Source of the DNA: Chlorokybus atmophyticus | Lineage: Eukaryota; Streptophyta; Chlorokybophyceae; Chlorokybales; Chlorokybaceae | Direction: 5' to 3' | DNA: 64,000 nt | Assembly: GCA_009103225.1 (NCBI GenBank) | Contig: RHPI01002069.1 | Location: forward strand, 1,524,329-1,588,328 | In this document: positions 11,483-22,860 of the stretch, one piece after another | Layout: each line of letters begins with the position of its first letter | Position numbering within the stretch: position 1 is the first letter of the stretch | Translations under genes and position numbers: made by a program | Notes under the pieces: generated by a model | Databases searched by the model: none | What the model was told of the DNA's origin: nothing | What the model saw: the letters and a program-made list of their open reading frames with translations, nothing else

Positions 11483-12190
11483 GTGAAGAAAGCTCTTGAC
11501 AAGGAAGTGGTGAGCAAATACTGCAAGGCTTGGCCCGGAAAAAGTGTGCGTAAGCAAGAAGCCACTGCAATAAGAGCTTTAATTTTTGCACCAGATTTTA
11601 GATCACAAGTGGCGTTCATTAAAGCAGTTATTGGCCCCCATTGTGGACCTCTTGCATTTGAGCGGTCGGAACTTGCCCACCATAGGGAAAATGCACGATA
11701 TGGTGTTGCGAATTGGGGACCAGCTCAAGCATCTACAGGGCGTGATCAAACCACAACTTGATGTTCGTGCCTATAGCGGGACAAGTGAATCATGCTGCAT
11801 ATTAATATATATGCAACATGCTACGTGTTTGATTTAATTTATAATCAGCAACGAACGCATGAGGAACATGTTAAAGGCTTTGGAACCATTGCGTCAAGGA
11901 GCCTAGAGTTCCATAAGGTCAACTTCTGTTGCAACAGTTGCACATGTTTTGAAGCAAGGTGGGGCTGTTTGGCATAGAGGTAGTGCAATGAGCAGCTCAC
12001 GTAATGCTCGCACATGGTTGATGGCATATGTATTGTAATAGTGTGCTCGAGTTGTGGCAGCTAGTGATGCGCGTGTTAGCTCAACCATCGTCAACTTGTA
12101 GCTGTGAGCAATCTTAAAACACATACAACTTTCACCAGTTAAGGAGAAAAATTTGATTGCAAGGATGCATGGCAATGAAGTTGGCATTTG
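11483..12190. pseudogene. hAT-like transposase fragments
   Basis: The plus-strand frame at 11483-11640, continued in another frame at 11643-11790, reads LIFAPDFRSQVAFIKAVI, then GPIVDLLHLSGRNLPTIGKM. This resembles the block of hAT transposases before the C-terminal dimerisation region. A minus-strand ORF at 11903-12187 (LAIKFFSLTGESC ... TTRAHYYNTYAI) resembles the dimerisation region itself. The two pieces face opposite ways and are frameshifted, so this is rearranged relic sequence. Family assignment is tentative. Confidence 0.4.
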
Positions 12191-13410
12191 TCTTCATAGT
12201 GTGAGGCAATTAGAAAAGATCCACAACGCACATCAATAATACTTTAAAGTAACTAGGCAAATACATGTAGTGGGCTATATATGTGCACGCATGCTTTATT
12301 GTGATGTAGTGTTCTTTGCTCACATCACTAGTGGCTGAGCACATTTGCGCAACTAGCATGCTCATTGCTTGCTAAACAGCATAACGCCATTGCCACGGTA
12401 GTGTACTGCCACATATTAGGCGCATGTATGCATGTGTACAACACTGCTCGTAAAAAGATGCGTACTGTGTACCATGTGACCATGACATGACCAATGCATC
12501 ACAATTTGGCATGCTAGCCAAGGTGACGACCGTTATGAATGTTAGCACCATTTTAAAAACGCATTGTATACTACAAGCACACAAATGTACTATTTATATG
12601 ATGCGAGAACTGTTGACTTTGTCTTATTAAGCCTAGTTAAGGTGGACTTAATTAACACCAACACCCCCTATACTGCAAGTGGCATGCCGCACTTTTTTAT
12701 GTCGCCATCGGCATTGCATCCACTTCCATGTAGAGTGATTACCACGTAAGCTTAATGAGGATGCGGACGCAGCCTCTCCATGTCACCAAGTTGGAATGGT
12801 TGGACGTTGCAAACCCCATGGATCTGCTTGCTCACCCGCAAGTAGGGTCCCTTGTATGTCGACCGCTTCGTTGTGAAGGCCAACATTGTGTTTGTGACCT
12901 TCAACTCGGTGTTGCCACTTCCGGGCTTATTGGGCAATGCCTTTTACACAGAGTAGAGTGGTTGCAACAACTGGTGTCATCCTCCACCACACCGTGTGGG
13001 CATTGTGTTGCGTTATGCCCGTGAATGCAAGGCTCGCATGTGCCTCATTATGCCCATGTGGACAACCCAACTGGTGGCCCATGCTCTGCCCCAGTGGGGT
13101 GTGGGCACCATTTGTCACAGCTATTATGAGCCTACCCTGCGGCCCAGCCTGCTTGTGGCCTAGCCCACATATCATGGAACTTCAAGCGGGCTTGCCCAAC
13201 TGTCGCATGTGGGCATTGTGGATTCACTTGCGTCCTGGCCATTGATGCATGTTGTGTGCGGCTGCTGCTGAGCATAGCCTACAGTTGCTGATGCCCAACA
13301 TCCCCGAAAACCATAAGATTGAGCACCTGCGCACCTTATACCCGGCAGTAGTCGCGGCGTCACGTGCTACTAGCACCTTATGAAGCCATGAGGGCTACTG
13401 GCGTTGCTTT

Positions 13411-14569
13411 GTGGAGTTTTGCGCGCCTCGTGGTTGGGCTGCCCTGCCGGCGGACCCTTGCATAATGGCCCTGCTCGTGACCAAGATGTTGGTGGATTCC
13501 ACCACCCCGGCACCTGTGAAAGATGCATCTTCCGCCATACACACAGCGTATACCATGGCTGGTCAGGCCTCTCCCGCAGCGCATGCACTCCTTGCGGTGG
13601 TGCGTAAGACCGCCGCCAAGTTGCTACAATTGAACACGCGGAGGAAGGACGCCTACATGCTTGAGCTCTTGCGAGCTATGATCTCGCGCTTTGCTCGCAC
13701 TGGGTGGGACTCGGTGGCTAGATTGCAAACAATGGTTGTGTTGCGGGTCAGGTATGATGCGGTATTTTCACCTGGCAAAAGTCAATGCGCTAGCACTATC
13801 TTTTTACCGGAACGCATAGATCTCGTCATCCCACGCAATAAAACCGATCAACAAATTTTTGGGCACGACAGTGCATGTCACAGCCCACCCGACCATAAAA
13901 GACTTGGTGCTTTTATGGTCAATTTTTGGTAAATTAATGTACCTTCCCGTTACATTCCCCCCCACTTAAGAACGCTGACGTCTCGGCAGCTGGCTGCCAT
14001 CAGCTGGGGAATCATCCCAGGGGTTTGATTAGGGTCGGTTACCGGCCCCACTTTTAAAGAACCGGCCAATTTCGGCCCATACCGATCAACGCGCGCATTG
14101 CGCACCGCTGTCGGCCCCACATGTCGCATCGCGACAGGCAGGTCGCACCCTGCCGCGCCAAATGAATGCCGACACGACTGTCAGTAGGCAAGTCGCAACC
14201 CAGCAATCATGGCACGTATGAAGTGACCACTTACGATGTTAGTGGATCGAGTAATAGACCACGAAATTCGTGTGCAAGGCAAGGATCAAACCCGGGTCTT
14301 AAGCTTGGATGACCAATGTCACAGCCCACTCGGCCACAAAAGACTTTGTGCTTTTAAGGTCGATTTGTGGTAAAAAGTACCTTCCCGTTATAGTACACTT
14401 AGCTGCTGTTGGGGGTAATTTGTGCCCTATATTGCACACCAGTAAGTTGTTGTTTGGTTCGGGCTACAAGCAAACCGAGCTCGGCAAGCTGCTGCGCTTC
14501 ATAAGGCGAGTGGGAGGAATGTGCATCATACGCAACATCGATGTACCATATGGTACCATTCTTGATTGA
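13411..14569 (+). pseudogene. DIRS-like tyrosine recombinase, interrupted by TRIM-1
   Basis: The frame open from 13411 to 13875 matches the copy-2 recombinase at about 23440-23890 (VLVDSTTPAPVK, then TMAGQASP and RRKDAYMLELL), and resumes after the insertion at about 14398 with LCPILHTSKLLFGSGY. Without the 517-bp insertion and one target duplication the two parts join exactly where copy 2 is continuous. It is the better preserved recombinase N-terminal half of the two copies. I cannot confirm the catalytic Arg-His-Arg-Tyr set by eye. Confidence 0.65.
13876..14392 (-). mobile_element. TRIM-1 copy nested in the recombinase gene
   Basis: Terminal direct repeats 13876-13954 (79 bp) and 14317-14392 (76 bp) both begin TGTCACAGCC. 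The left ends CCGTTACA; the right ends CCGTTATA. On the minus strand the internal end next to the left repeat is a polypurine tract (AGTGGGGGGGAA), and the end next to the right repeat is a PBS-like TTGGTCATCCAAGC. Flanks GTGCA (13871-13875) and GTACA (14393-14397) are the target duplication with one change. It codes for nothing. Confidence 0.88.
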
Positions 14570-15361
14570 GAACAGGCCGCCATCGAGGCGACGTGGGAGG
14601 ACCCCACACGTTTTGGCACACTCTACACCCGTTTGGATGCTAAAATTTACTCGGTGCATGCTGGTGTACCGCAGCACATAGAGCAAAAGTTTGAGCATTG
14701 GAAGTCTTCTACTGCAGCTGAGGGCTATGTGCGTGCGGCATTGCCTGAGTTGCACACACTTGTGAGAAGCATCGACTCAAGTGGTACGCGCTCATTCCGT
14801 TTTTATCCATCTATCGATCCATAGCGATTCCTTAGCATAAGCTGTGTGTTGCATATAACTCATGTGTGAGTTATGAGTTTATAAAGCATGAGATGCGCTC
14901 TCGTAACTCGATAACTTATTGATGGGTTATGAGATTCTTTTGCCCCTAATGCCCTAGGCACTCGGGGGCACAAGCACTCGCTCGAGTGAGTTGTGAGTTA
15001 CAAGCTCCCACTCCAGTTGGTCAAACTTTTGCACGGCGGCGCCATCCTTGGTGGCGAGTGTGGTGTACTTTGCACGTGTACAGGCTTCTCAGGCTTCGAC
15101 GTCTACATTAGCAACCATGTCGCCATTGACAAGTTGAAGAGTGCAGAAGCACATGACTTTTGCACCTTACGTGACGAAGTAGTTCCAATAGGTATAGCTT
15201 AGCACCCTAATGTAGACTTGCGTGTACATAAGCCTGTATATGTACAATTAGACATTGGTACTGTAATGCGCTTGGGTGCTGGGCGTAGCCACCACGCTAT
15301 TGACCCAAAGCGACCGCCCAGCATAAGCTGTGTGTCGCATATAACTTGTGTGTGAGTTCAC

Positions 15362-15435
15362 ACACATGCACACACACGCACACACACACGCGCACACACA
15401 CACACACACACACACACGTATACACACACAACCAC
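15362..15435. repeat. CA microsatellite
   Basis: An imperfect CA/CGCA run directly beyond the right terminal repeat of DIRS-like copy 1. Confidence 0.9.
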
Positions 15436-16889
15436 CATTGAATGGGTGTGATGTCGGCTACTATCTGCATACAAGTGTTAAATTGGCTACGTGTACACCT
15501 TCGGTTGCGCGTGGAACATCGATACCAACACTGCCTTATAATGCAGCCACATGGTTTACCACAAGATCCAACAAGGCATTTGCAGGCTATTTGTCCCGCA
15601 ACTAACAAGAACCACACTACATTTGCCCTGCAACCGCAACACATATCATATCACTTCAACTTACCTTTAATGTTTGTTTCGAGCCCAAGTAGCACCGCGC
15701 TGCATAGCACAATATGATAATAATAAATCTTATCAAATTATAACGAATTATGTTTACAACAATAGCTGCACAATTTGGATAACACATAACAGCACGCTCC
15801 AATACAGAAGCAGCTTATAGTTGTTCCAACGGCATTCGGCACTTTCAATGTAATGATAGATAGATGAATGATTTAATATGCACTCTGATTTTGTTCCGCA
15901 AAAGAGATGGCCTTGACTTAGGTTTTTATAACAGAATTGTATATCAGCAGCACTTTCCTCACTTCACCGCCATCTGAGTGTGTATGGCACTAACCAGTAA
16001 CAGTGATACACCACATGCTGCATCAATAAACACCCGATAATTACCATCACAATTTTCTACTCTTACAATCACACGCCCTCTCCCTCTGCATATACTGCAC
16101 ATGCAATATCTGCAGTTGTGCGCAAGCAACTAGCATGCTCCCAACGAGCACCGCTAATGACATTAACACTTGGTACAAGTACGGGTACTACCCGTATAAT
16201 GAAACTATAACAAGAACCTACATTGGGCAATAGCTGTGCACACGCAGAGCCAATCGCCAAGACTCCTGCATTAGAAGCTTATGCTCGTCTGCTTTGGCTG
16301 CAACTTTGCTGGCTTTATCCATGTGGATACCCAGCCTCTGCAGAGCTTTAGTTATGCAGTTCTCCATAACTCATGTATTAACCATTACAACAGCTGGCAC
16401 ACATGCAGCTGTTGCGTTGAACAACCACGTTAAATCTAAGTGATTTTGAAGCGAGAACGGGCAGGTCATACATGACAGATATTGAGCATTTCGAGTCATT
16501 GTGCGCCTGATTCATCCCATGTATCGCCTGCATATTGTTAAAAAGGATAACCATGGCATCCGCAATACTCGAGCCTCATGACACAGGCACCTGTATGTAT
16601 GGACTTATATATATGATGCGTACTCTTGCTTTTACACTTTACATAATGCTTGAGCACTGTTGTTGACAACTTGTTATGTGGATTGCATGGAGCAGCACAT
16701 GCTTGCCCACAAGGTCATACATCATGAAGTTAAAGTCATGAGGCACACCCATACCATTGTCCAACAGCAGCATCACGTGTGCGCAAGGAAGGGTATATAG
16801 TGTTAAAGGTACTTTGCTAGGCGCCTTAGCGAAGCTTCTATTCATCGTCGCCTTGAAAGTTATGGTCAACTGTCGTCATGGCAGCTACA
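15436..16889. other. gene-free stretch
   Basis: No coding, RNA or element structure can be supported. Composition is AT-rich with short degenerate ORFs only. Confidence 0.5.
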
Positions 16890-17075
16890 GTCTAACATGG
16901 TCAACGTTGAAATCGACCTTTAACTTTGACCATTGATTGTAACTTTGACTAGTGTTGAATAGTGCTGACTTTAACTAGGGTTGACTGGTGTTGACTAGCA
17001 CTCACAAGTGTACTATATAATACACTGTATGTTGTGCAATACAATAAAGTCCACTCTGCTCTATTCGTAAGCGCC
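16890..17075 (+). repeat. LTR-like fragment with TTGACT array
   Basis: It carries repeated TTGACT/TTTGACC units and then CTATATAATACACTG, matching the U3-TATA layout of LTR-A but diverged. No TG start or PBS is evident. 17076-17519 downstream holds no supported gene. Confidence 0.45.
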
Positions 17076-17519
17076 ACACTTGTGCGTGTGCTTTATTATT
17101 ACTGTGCAATCTCAATACTGCTTGTCGTTCGCGCCTGCACATCAGCATGCACAAGCTCCCACGCCTTTGCTGCCTTGAAGTTAACTTTGAACTTCTTGCT
17201 CCACCACATGATGCTAGCACCAACCTTGAGCTGATCGCTCCTAATGCTTGTTTTCATCTATGTAACCTGCTCGCTTGCATATAGTGTACCTCGAGCACGA
17301 TACCACGCTTGCAGAGTGTAACCTCCATGCTTCTCGCGCTCAGCTACTCCTCTCCCATGTATGCCCAAGCATCACACTTGAACACCATGCTGCTGAGTAG
17401 GCAGCTCCCACGCACACCTTGCAAGTACTTCACGCACTGCAACACTGCAAACTAGAATACACTAGGTCTCACATATAAGGGACGCCTCCTCCACCAAGTA
17501 CTGCTCGCTCTCGGCATTA

Positions 17520-18455
17520 AGCCAGATTCACTGAGCTTCCATCATTACCAGGAGACTGCCACCATCTCCTCCTTTTTCCCTCCAACCTACACCATAGCCT
17601 TGGAATGCAATTCTCTTACCCTTTTTGCTAGTGGTGCTCCCGGAGGTGGATGTCTTCCCTCGAGGACAATGGTGCTTGAAGTGTCCACGCTCGCCACAAC
17701 ACCAACACTCTTTGCCATTACCACGAGTGCCTATTTTCACCATTGAAGCTGTCGCTGCTCTGATCCTTCTTTTGCCCAAACTGCCTCTTTGCATATTGGC
17801 ACCTCCTCCTCGGGGTCCACATCCTTCCACATATCCTTATGTACCAGCAACAACTCCATCTTGATGCTCCATGTACTGTAGTTGTCCACATCAAATGGCT
17901 CAATGATGACATTAATGTTATCCATGCCTCCAATAGTTGCCCCTCCACTACATGCAGAACTTGCAACCTACTCCCCTACCAGCAATCACAACTTCACACG
18001 CTCTATATTATGTGTGGGCCCATAACCTGTTAAGAACTAGTGTGCGTGCATGCGCCCTACCTCATACATGCGCTCACACTAGGGGAACACCATGTGTAAC
18101 ATACAAGCATGTCGACACCAAAGAGAAGTGTATTGAAGTTCCGCCTGTATGCGCCACATACAGTGACTTATATAACAAGCTAGTCAACACTAGAAAGAGC
18201 TACTCAACTCTAGTTAAAGTCGAATATAGTTAACACTAGTCAATGATCAAAGTCAACACTAGTCAACACTGGTCAACGGTCAAAGTCAAAGTTGACTATA
18301 ACTGTCGTAACTCCCATAACTCCCATAACTCTCATAACTCCTGTTGACTATAACTCCCATATCATAACCGCCGCACTTGGTCTAAGTAATATCGACAAGC
18401 TGACTGTACTATAAGCAGACTATACTAGCAAACCTCATGAGCTTAACCTTCAATA
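17520..18455 (-). mobile_element. copia-type gag remnant with 5' LTR-B
   Basis: On the minus strand the LTR is 18028 to about 18455, followed by a primer-binding site (plus-strand GGGCCCATAACC, 18016-18027) and gag. Gag starts at 17925 with VDNYSTWSIKMELLLVHKDM, the usual copia gag N-terminal motif. After an internal deletion a second frame at 17830-17528 carries a CCHC zinc knuckle (CWCCGERGHFKHHC). Protease, integrase and RT are absent. The PBS matches the anticodon region of initiator tRNA-Met, not its 3' end. Close relative of the element at 25130-26538. Confidence 0.75.
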
Positions 18456-18867
18456 GTTAACTCTCGTCAAAGTCAACTTTATGCAATGGTCAAAGTTATA
18501 TATGAGTTATATATGAGTTCATGAAGCGCATAAAATGCGCGCCCATGAACTCAACAACTCGTGAGTGAGTTATGAGACTCTTATGCCCCTAGTGCCCTAG
18601 GCACTTGGGGGCACAAGCACACACTAGAGTGAGTTGTGAATCACAAGCTCCTTATCTAGTCGCTTGAAACCCTAGCACGGCGGCGCCACCCTTAGCGTGG
18701 GTGGCGAGTGTGGCGAGGAGGTGTGGGCGGAGGAGGACCTCCACCATGGTCACACGGTCACAAGCAAGTGCTCAAGATGATGGAGAGGAGGTGGCGGTCA
18801 CGGCCGCGGTGTCGTTGCTAACCGCCAATCACTTGTCGCGGGCTAAGAGTCCGTGTCGCCACCTTAA

Positions 18868-19434
18868 GTGAGGAGAAGAGGAGAGCGGCGATGGAGGAAG
18901 GAGAGGTGCGCCCCCACCGTGGGGAGGGGAGAGGAAAAGGTGATTAAAGATGGTGATTGTGGTGAGGAGGATGAGGACGACGAGGACCCACTCTTTGTCA
19001 CTTACAAGCGTAGGAAGAGGGAGGCAAGCTCGCTCTTCAATGCTTCCACCCCATCTATGACACCCACGGAGGCAGTGGCGCGGAGGTTGGATGAGTCGAA
19101 GGCGGAGAACATGCGCCTCAAGTGTAAGAAGGCGCCCGCCATCCCTTATGATGAGCCCATTGTCGAGCCCAACCACCCCCCACTTGTAAACAATCTTCAT
19201 TGTGTCGTCGGCGACTCCACCAACCCCAACGCTCGAGTGGGAGTCATGGCCACCCGTTTCAGCGAGCCCGTCATCCCATGGACGGAGAACTTAAAGAAGC
19301 GGGCTCGACAACACCTTGAGGTTGCGGCTCATCTCGGCTCGGCGGCATCCTCTTTCGACCGTGTGCCCGCTCACCTCGCTGAGGACGCCCACTTCGATAA
19401 ATGCCGCAAAAACAACATGAAAGGTGGGCTCATT
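18868..19434 (+). pseudogene. ORF1 (gag-like) of DIRS-like copy 2
   Basis: Highly charged protein (EEDEDDEDPLF, YKRRKREASSLF, then NLKKRARQHLEVAAHLGSAA). A second piece with the same style resumes at about 19885 (EVANKHDWKVVDELVRNPLA) and runs into Lys- and Pro-rich sequence at the poly-C gap. Between them, 19435-19880 may be an intron or inserted DNA: GTGGGCTC follows AACATGAAAG and GTGCGCAG precedes the second piece. The zinc-knuckle-like end is beyond the gap. No start codon is certain. Confidence 0.55.
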
Positions 19435-20075
19435 CTTTGTTGCGCATTGCCATATGCATGCGCATATAAGCAAATTATTATGTGGGTGCGGACTTGGCCC
19501 ACGCACATTTGCACATGCGTGCATCATGGGGGCGCCAGCCCCTTATAGAGGCGCCAGCCCGATATGTATATAGATGCACAGTCATGCCATTGGTTACATG
19601 TGTCCCGCATCCCTCCTCCCCCCATGTCCGGAGGGGGGGGAGGGGCCCGCACTTTACACCATTGTATATTTGCCCTATATTTACATCATGACTACCCCAT
19701 AGCAAGGAAACGAGCGCAACACGGCACAACATCTGCATTTGCATGCGCATATGCGCATGATAGGTACGAGAATGGGGAATGGATCTTGGGTGCGCTTGGC
19801 ACTAGACGCGGTGGCTTGGAGCGCGTATGAACATGCAACGTGTGTTGCTTATGTGTGCTCTGTGCGCAGCATTCAATGAGGTGTAAAGCAATTTCACTAT
19901 GTGGAAGTGGCTAACAAGCATGATTGGAAGGTTGTGGACGAGCTGGTGCGCAACCCCCTCGCAGTGGATGATGATGAGGCAAAGCGCCCAAAGAAGGCAG
20001 TGAAGGACGTGGCTGCGGCGCAGCCCAAGCCCAAGGCAAAGCCTGCCTACCATCTCAATAAGGGGCGGGGCCAGT

Positions 20076-20107
<32 letters not shown>

Positions 20108-20339
20108 NNNNNNNNNNNNNNNNNNNNNNNNNNNNNNNNNNNNNNNNNNNNNNNNNNNNNNNNNNNNNNNNNNNNNNNNNNNNNNNNNNNNNNNNNNNNN
20201 NNNNNNNNNNNNNNNNNNNNNNNNNNNNNNNNNNNNNNNNNNNNNNNNNNNNNNNNNNNNNNNNNNNNNNNNNNNNNNNNNNNNNNNNNNNNNNNNNNNN
20301 NNNNNNNNNNNNNNNNNNNNNNNNNNNNNNNNNNNNNNN
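20108..20339. other. assembly gap of 232 Ns flanked by poly-C
   Basis: Thirty-one Cs precede and twenty-one follow the N block. The gap lies in the Pro-codon-rich part of the gag-like ORF, so its true length and the frame across it are unknown. Confidence 0.97.
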
Positions 20340-20741
20340 CCCCCCCCCCCCCCCCCCCCCTGCTACTCTGGGTCCTATGAATCTGGTACGGAGCATACCA
20401 ATTGCAGGACCGATCCTATGCAGTCTCAGGCCGCTTCCGCGGGAGGCCAACGTGATTCCCGCACTTGCTACAATTGCGGGGAGCCAGTGCACCTGCGTGC
20501 CTAATATCATAAGCCCTCCGCAGGGTGCGGCGACTATTTTGGTAGCACAGCCACGGAGCTGTGTCGTGACAGCATAATAGCTGTATACTTGTGCGCGTGT
20601 AATGCCTATGAATTCTTTTTGAGGTTTCATATAACCTCCAAATGGTATGAGACTTTGGGTTCATCATTGTAGCACAGTGATGCTTATGCATAGCCAAAAC
20701 GTTAAATTTACACGCGGTTTGCTATGGTTGCACATGGTTGG

Positions 20742-21096
20742 TGTTAATTGTTATAGCTTGTTAAAAGTACATGTATAGGCGGCGCCTACATGTAGTTGCT
20801 ACGATCAGCTTAACCTTTATAGCTATGGGAGTTACGAGAGTTACAAGAGTTACGGGAGTTACGGGAGTTATGGCAATTATGGTCAACTATGGTCAACTTC
20901 GACTTTGACCATTGACTTTGACCAGAGTTGACTAGTACTTAGTAGCATAGTATATAAGACACTGTATACTGCTTAATACAGTGGGTCGCACATTATCTCT
21001 GTAGTTGGTGTGCTTGCTGCAATTGTCCTTAGTGTGTGCACGCTTGTATGTAAGAGGCAAATACACACACACTAGGCGCATCACCGATTCTCAACA
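20742..21096 (+). repeat. solo LTR-A with perfect target duplication
   Basis: It runs from TGTTAATTG to CTCAACA (355 bp) and is flanked by GTTGG on both sides (20737-20741 and 21097-21101). It contains the GGCGGCGCC block, a run of GAGTTAC units, several TTGAC motifs and the TATA box GTATATAAGAC. There is no PBS after it, so it is a solo LTR left by LTR-LTR recombination inside DIRS-like copy 2. Confidence 0.92.
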
Positions 21097-21653
21097 GTTG
21101 GGTGCATACCTTTCATTTGAGGCCCCAGCTAGACGCAAATTCCTATGTAGACTGCTCTTTGGTTCGAGCGCTTAACAACGCTTTCTTTTGACACCTTAAA
21201 CAAACTATGCGGATATCGGTTGCAAAAGTTGTAATGTTACAAAATGGGAGTTCTTGCACTCACTTGTTGCACATCCGAAGGGCTCAAACGAAGGCAGCAT
21301 GCACGGTGGCCCTTGACTACACTTTCATGAAGTCGGTTGGTGGAGGATTGTTTGAACACCACGAGTGTACACGCGCACCTTGCAACTTGGTTGTAGAAGG
21401 TCCATACATGAGGCACCGCTTGCGGGAGGCCTTGTTTGTATAACGGCTATTTTGCAAATCTACTATGGTCCTTGCCTGGGTGTGGTACGGGACAAGCTAT
21501 CATGGGCTGACCCACTCCCCGAATGGGCGTTCACCAACCACAAGGGTGTGCATGAGTTTGGGACTTTACTAGGGCTGCTATCGCCAACCTAGTGCCTAGT
21601 GGGGCTGCACAAGAGGGTCCCCCCCCCTTGCCCCCCCCGCCCTTCCCTTTATA

Positions 21654-22860
21654 GTGAGCCCACTCAACATGGTTGATATGGTCGCAAGCTGCGCCTTATC
21701 ATGGACATGCGCTGTCAACTCCTACTTGGTGAACACGCCGTTCAAGTATGAGAACGTGCGCAGCATCCCAGATTCACTGCAACCCGAGGTCTGGTTGTTC
21801 TCTACGGACTTGCAATCCGGCTATTATAATGTGAACATACACCCCGCTTTCTGGGGCTACTTAGGGTTCACACTTGCGGGCAAAGTGTACAACTTCTGTT
21901 TGTTGCCATTTGGGTTGAGCACATCGTGATTTGTGTTCACAAAGGGGATGAAGCAACTGGTGCACCGGTGGCATGAGCAGGGCGTGCGTGTATTGCCATA
22001 CATTGACGACTTCTTATTTGCTGCTCGCTCCAAGGCGGAGCATGCCTCCACCCTGTCCATGGTGCACTTGCACCAAGTAGATGCAGCATGGTGCAGGCTG
22101 GTGATCAACACCAAGGCACAGGTGGTGCTCAGCAGAGTCATCATCTTCCTCGGCTTTATGTGGGATACACACGCTGACACTGTTCATGTCCGCGGCAAGA
22201 AGCGCAATGGTTTGCTCATAGACTTGAAGCACGCATTTAGTGATAGGCGCCATGTGCCAATGAAGTTGCTGGCCCGCATTTGCGGCAAGCTACAATCCAT
22301 GTTCATGGTGTTGGGCCCAGCCGTCAAACTCATAGTTTGGCATAAACGCGCTTGATTGACACGCGCCGCTCCTGGAGTTCACACACGGTGCTGCGCAAGG
22401 CAAAAGTTAATAAGCTTATATGGCTGCGGGACCACTTTGAGGAGCTCAATGTGGCGCCCATATGGCCTACAGTACAGCCGGACATCATGCAATTTATGGA
22501 CGCTAGCGGCACTGGTTGGGGATTAATACACCATGGCATGGCTACCCAAGTAGAAAAAGGCACACTCACACATGAGTAGTGCCTAACTTCATCAACATAC
22601 CTTGAGCTTTTAGGCCTTGAGCACAAATTGCTCACTGCAGAGGCGGAGCTGTATGGGCGGATTGTGCTGCGTTATGGCAATGCCCGCTATGTCTCTGCAT
22701 CATGCGCAAAGGGGGCAGTGAGGCCGCACACTTGCAGCAAGTGGCATGTCGCATCTTTTTACATTGCCATCGCCATTGCATCCGCTTGCACGCGCAGTGA
22801 TTGCCACGCGAGCTCAATGAGGAGGCGGATGCGCTCTCTAAGGCACCAGATAAAAATGGT
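21654..22860 (+). pseudogene. DIRS-like reverse transcriptase and RNase H
   Basis: RT fingers and palm are readable: TPFKYENVRSIPDSL, then STDLQSGYYNVNIHP, GFTLAGKVYNFCLLPFGLS, and the catalytic YIDDFLFAA with the first Asp in LFSTDL. After LARICGKLQSMFMVLGPAVK the RNase H-like part has IMQFMDASGTGWGLI (a catalytic Asp context), then ELLGLEHKLL and a decayed C-terminus. In-frame stops lie near 21927, 22353 and 22577. The GLS and ICGKLQS motifs are characteristic of DIRS/Ngaro-type RTs. Confidence 0.8.

Larger units (their letters stand above)
9930..15365 (+). mobile_element. degenerate DIRS-like retroelement, copy 1
   Basis: About 500-bp related segments at 9930-10445 and 14830-15365 lie in the same orientation. 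Both hold the sequence around GGCGGCGCCATC, then GTGGTATACTTTGC or GTGGTGTACTTTGC, and later GGGCGTAGCCACCA followed by GCTATTGACCCA. Between them, 12690-13250 is a decayed version of the post-RNase H region seen in copy 2, and 13411-14569 carries a tyrosine recombinase. The RT itself is missing. Inside are a solo LTR (10669-11085), a hAT-like fragment (about 11480-12190) and a TRIM-1 insertion (13876-14392). DIRS-like elements integrate through a tyrosine recombinase instead of a DDE integrase. Boundaries are approximate. Confidence 0.65.

Noticed and set aside
19901-20630. ORFs of 159 and 191 codons on opposite strands
   Set aside because: Both run through the N block and poly-C; only the short plus-strand part before the gap looks real.
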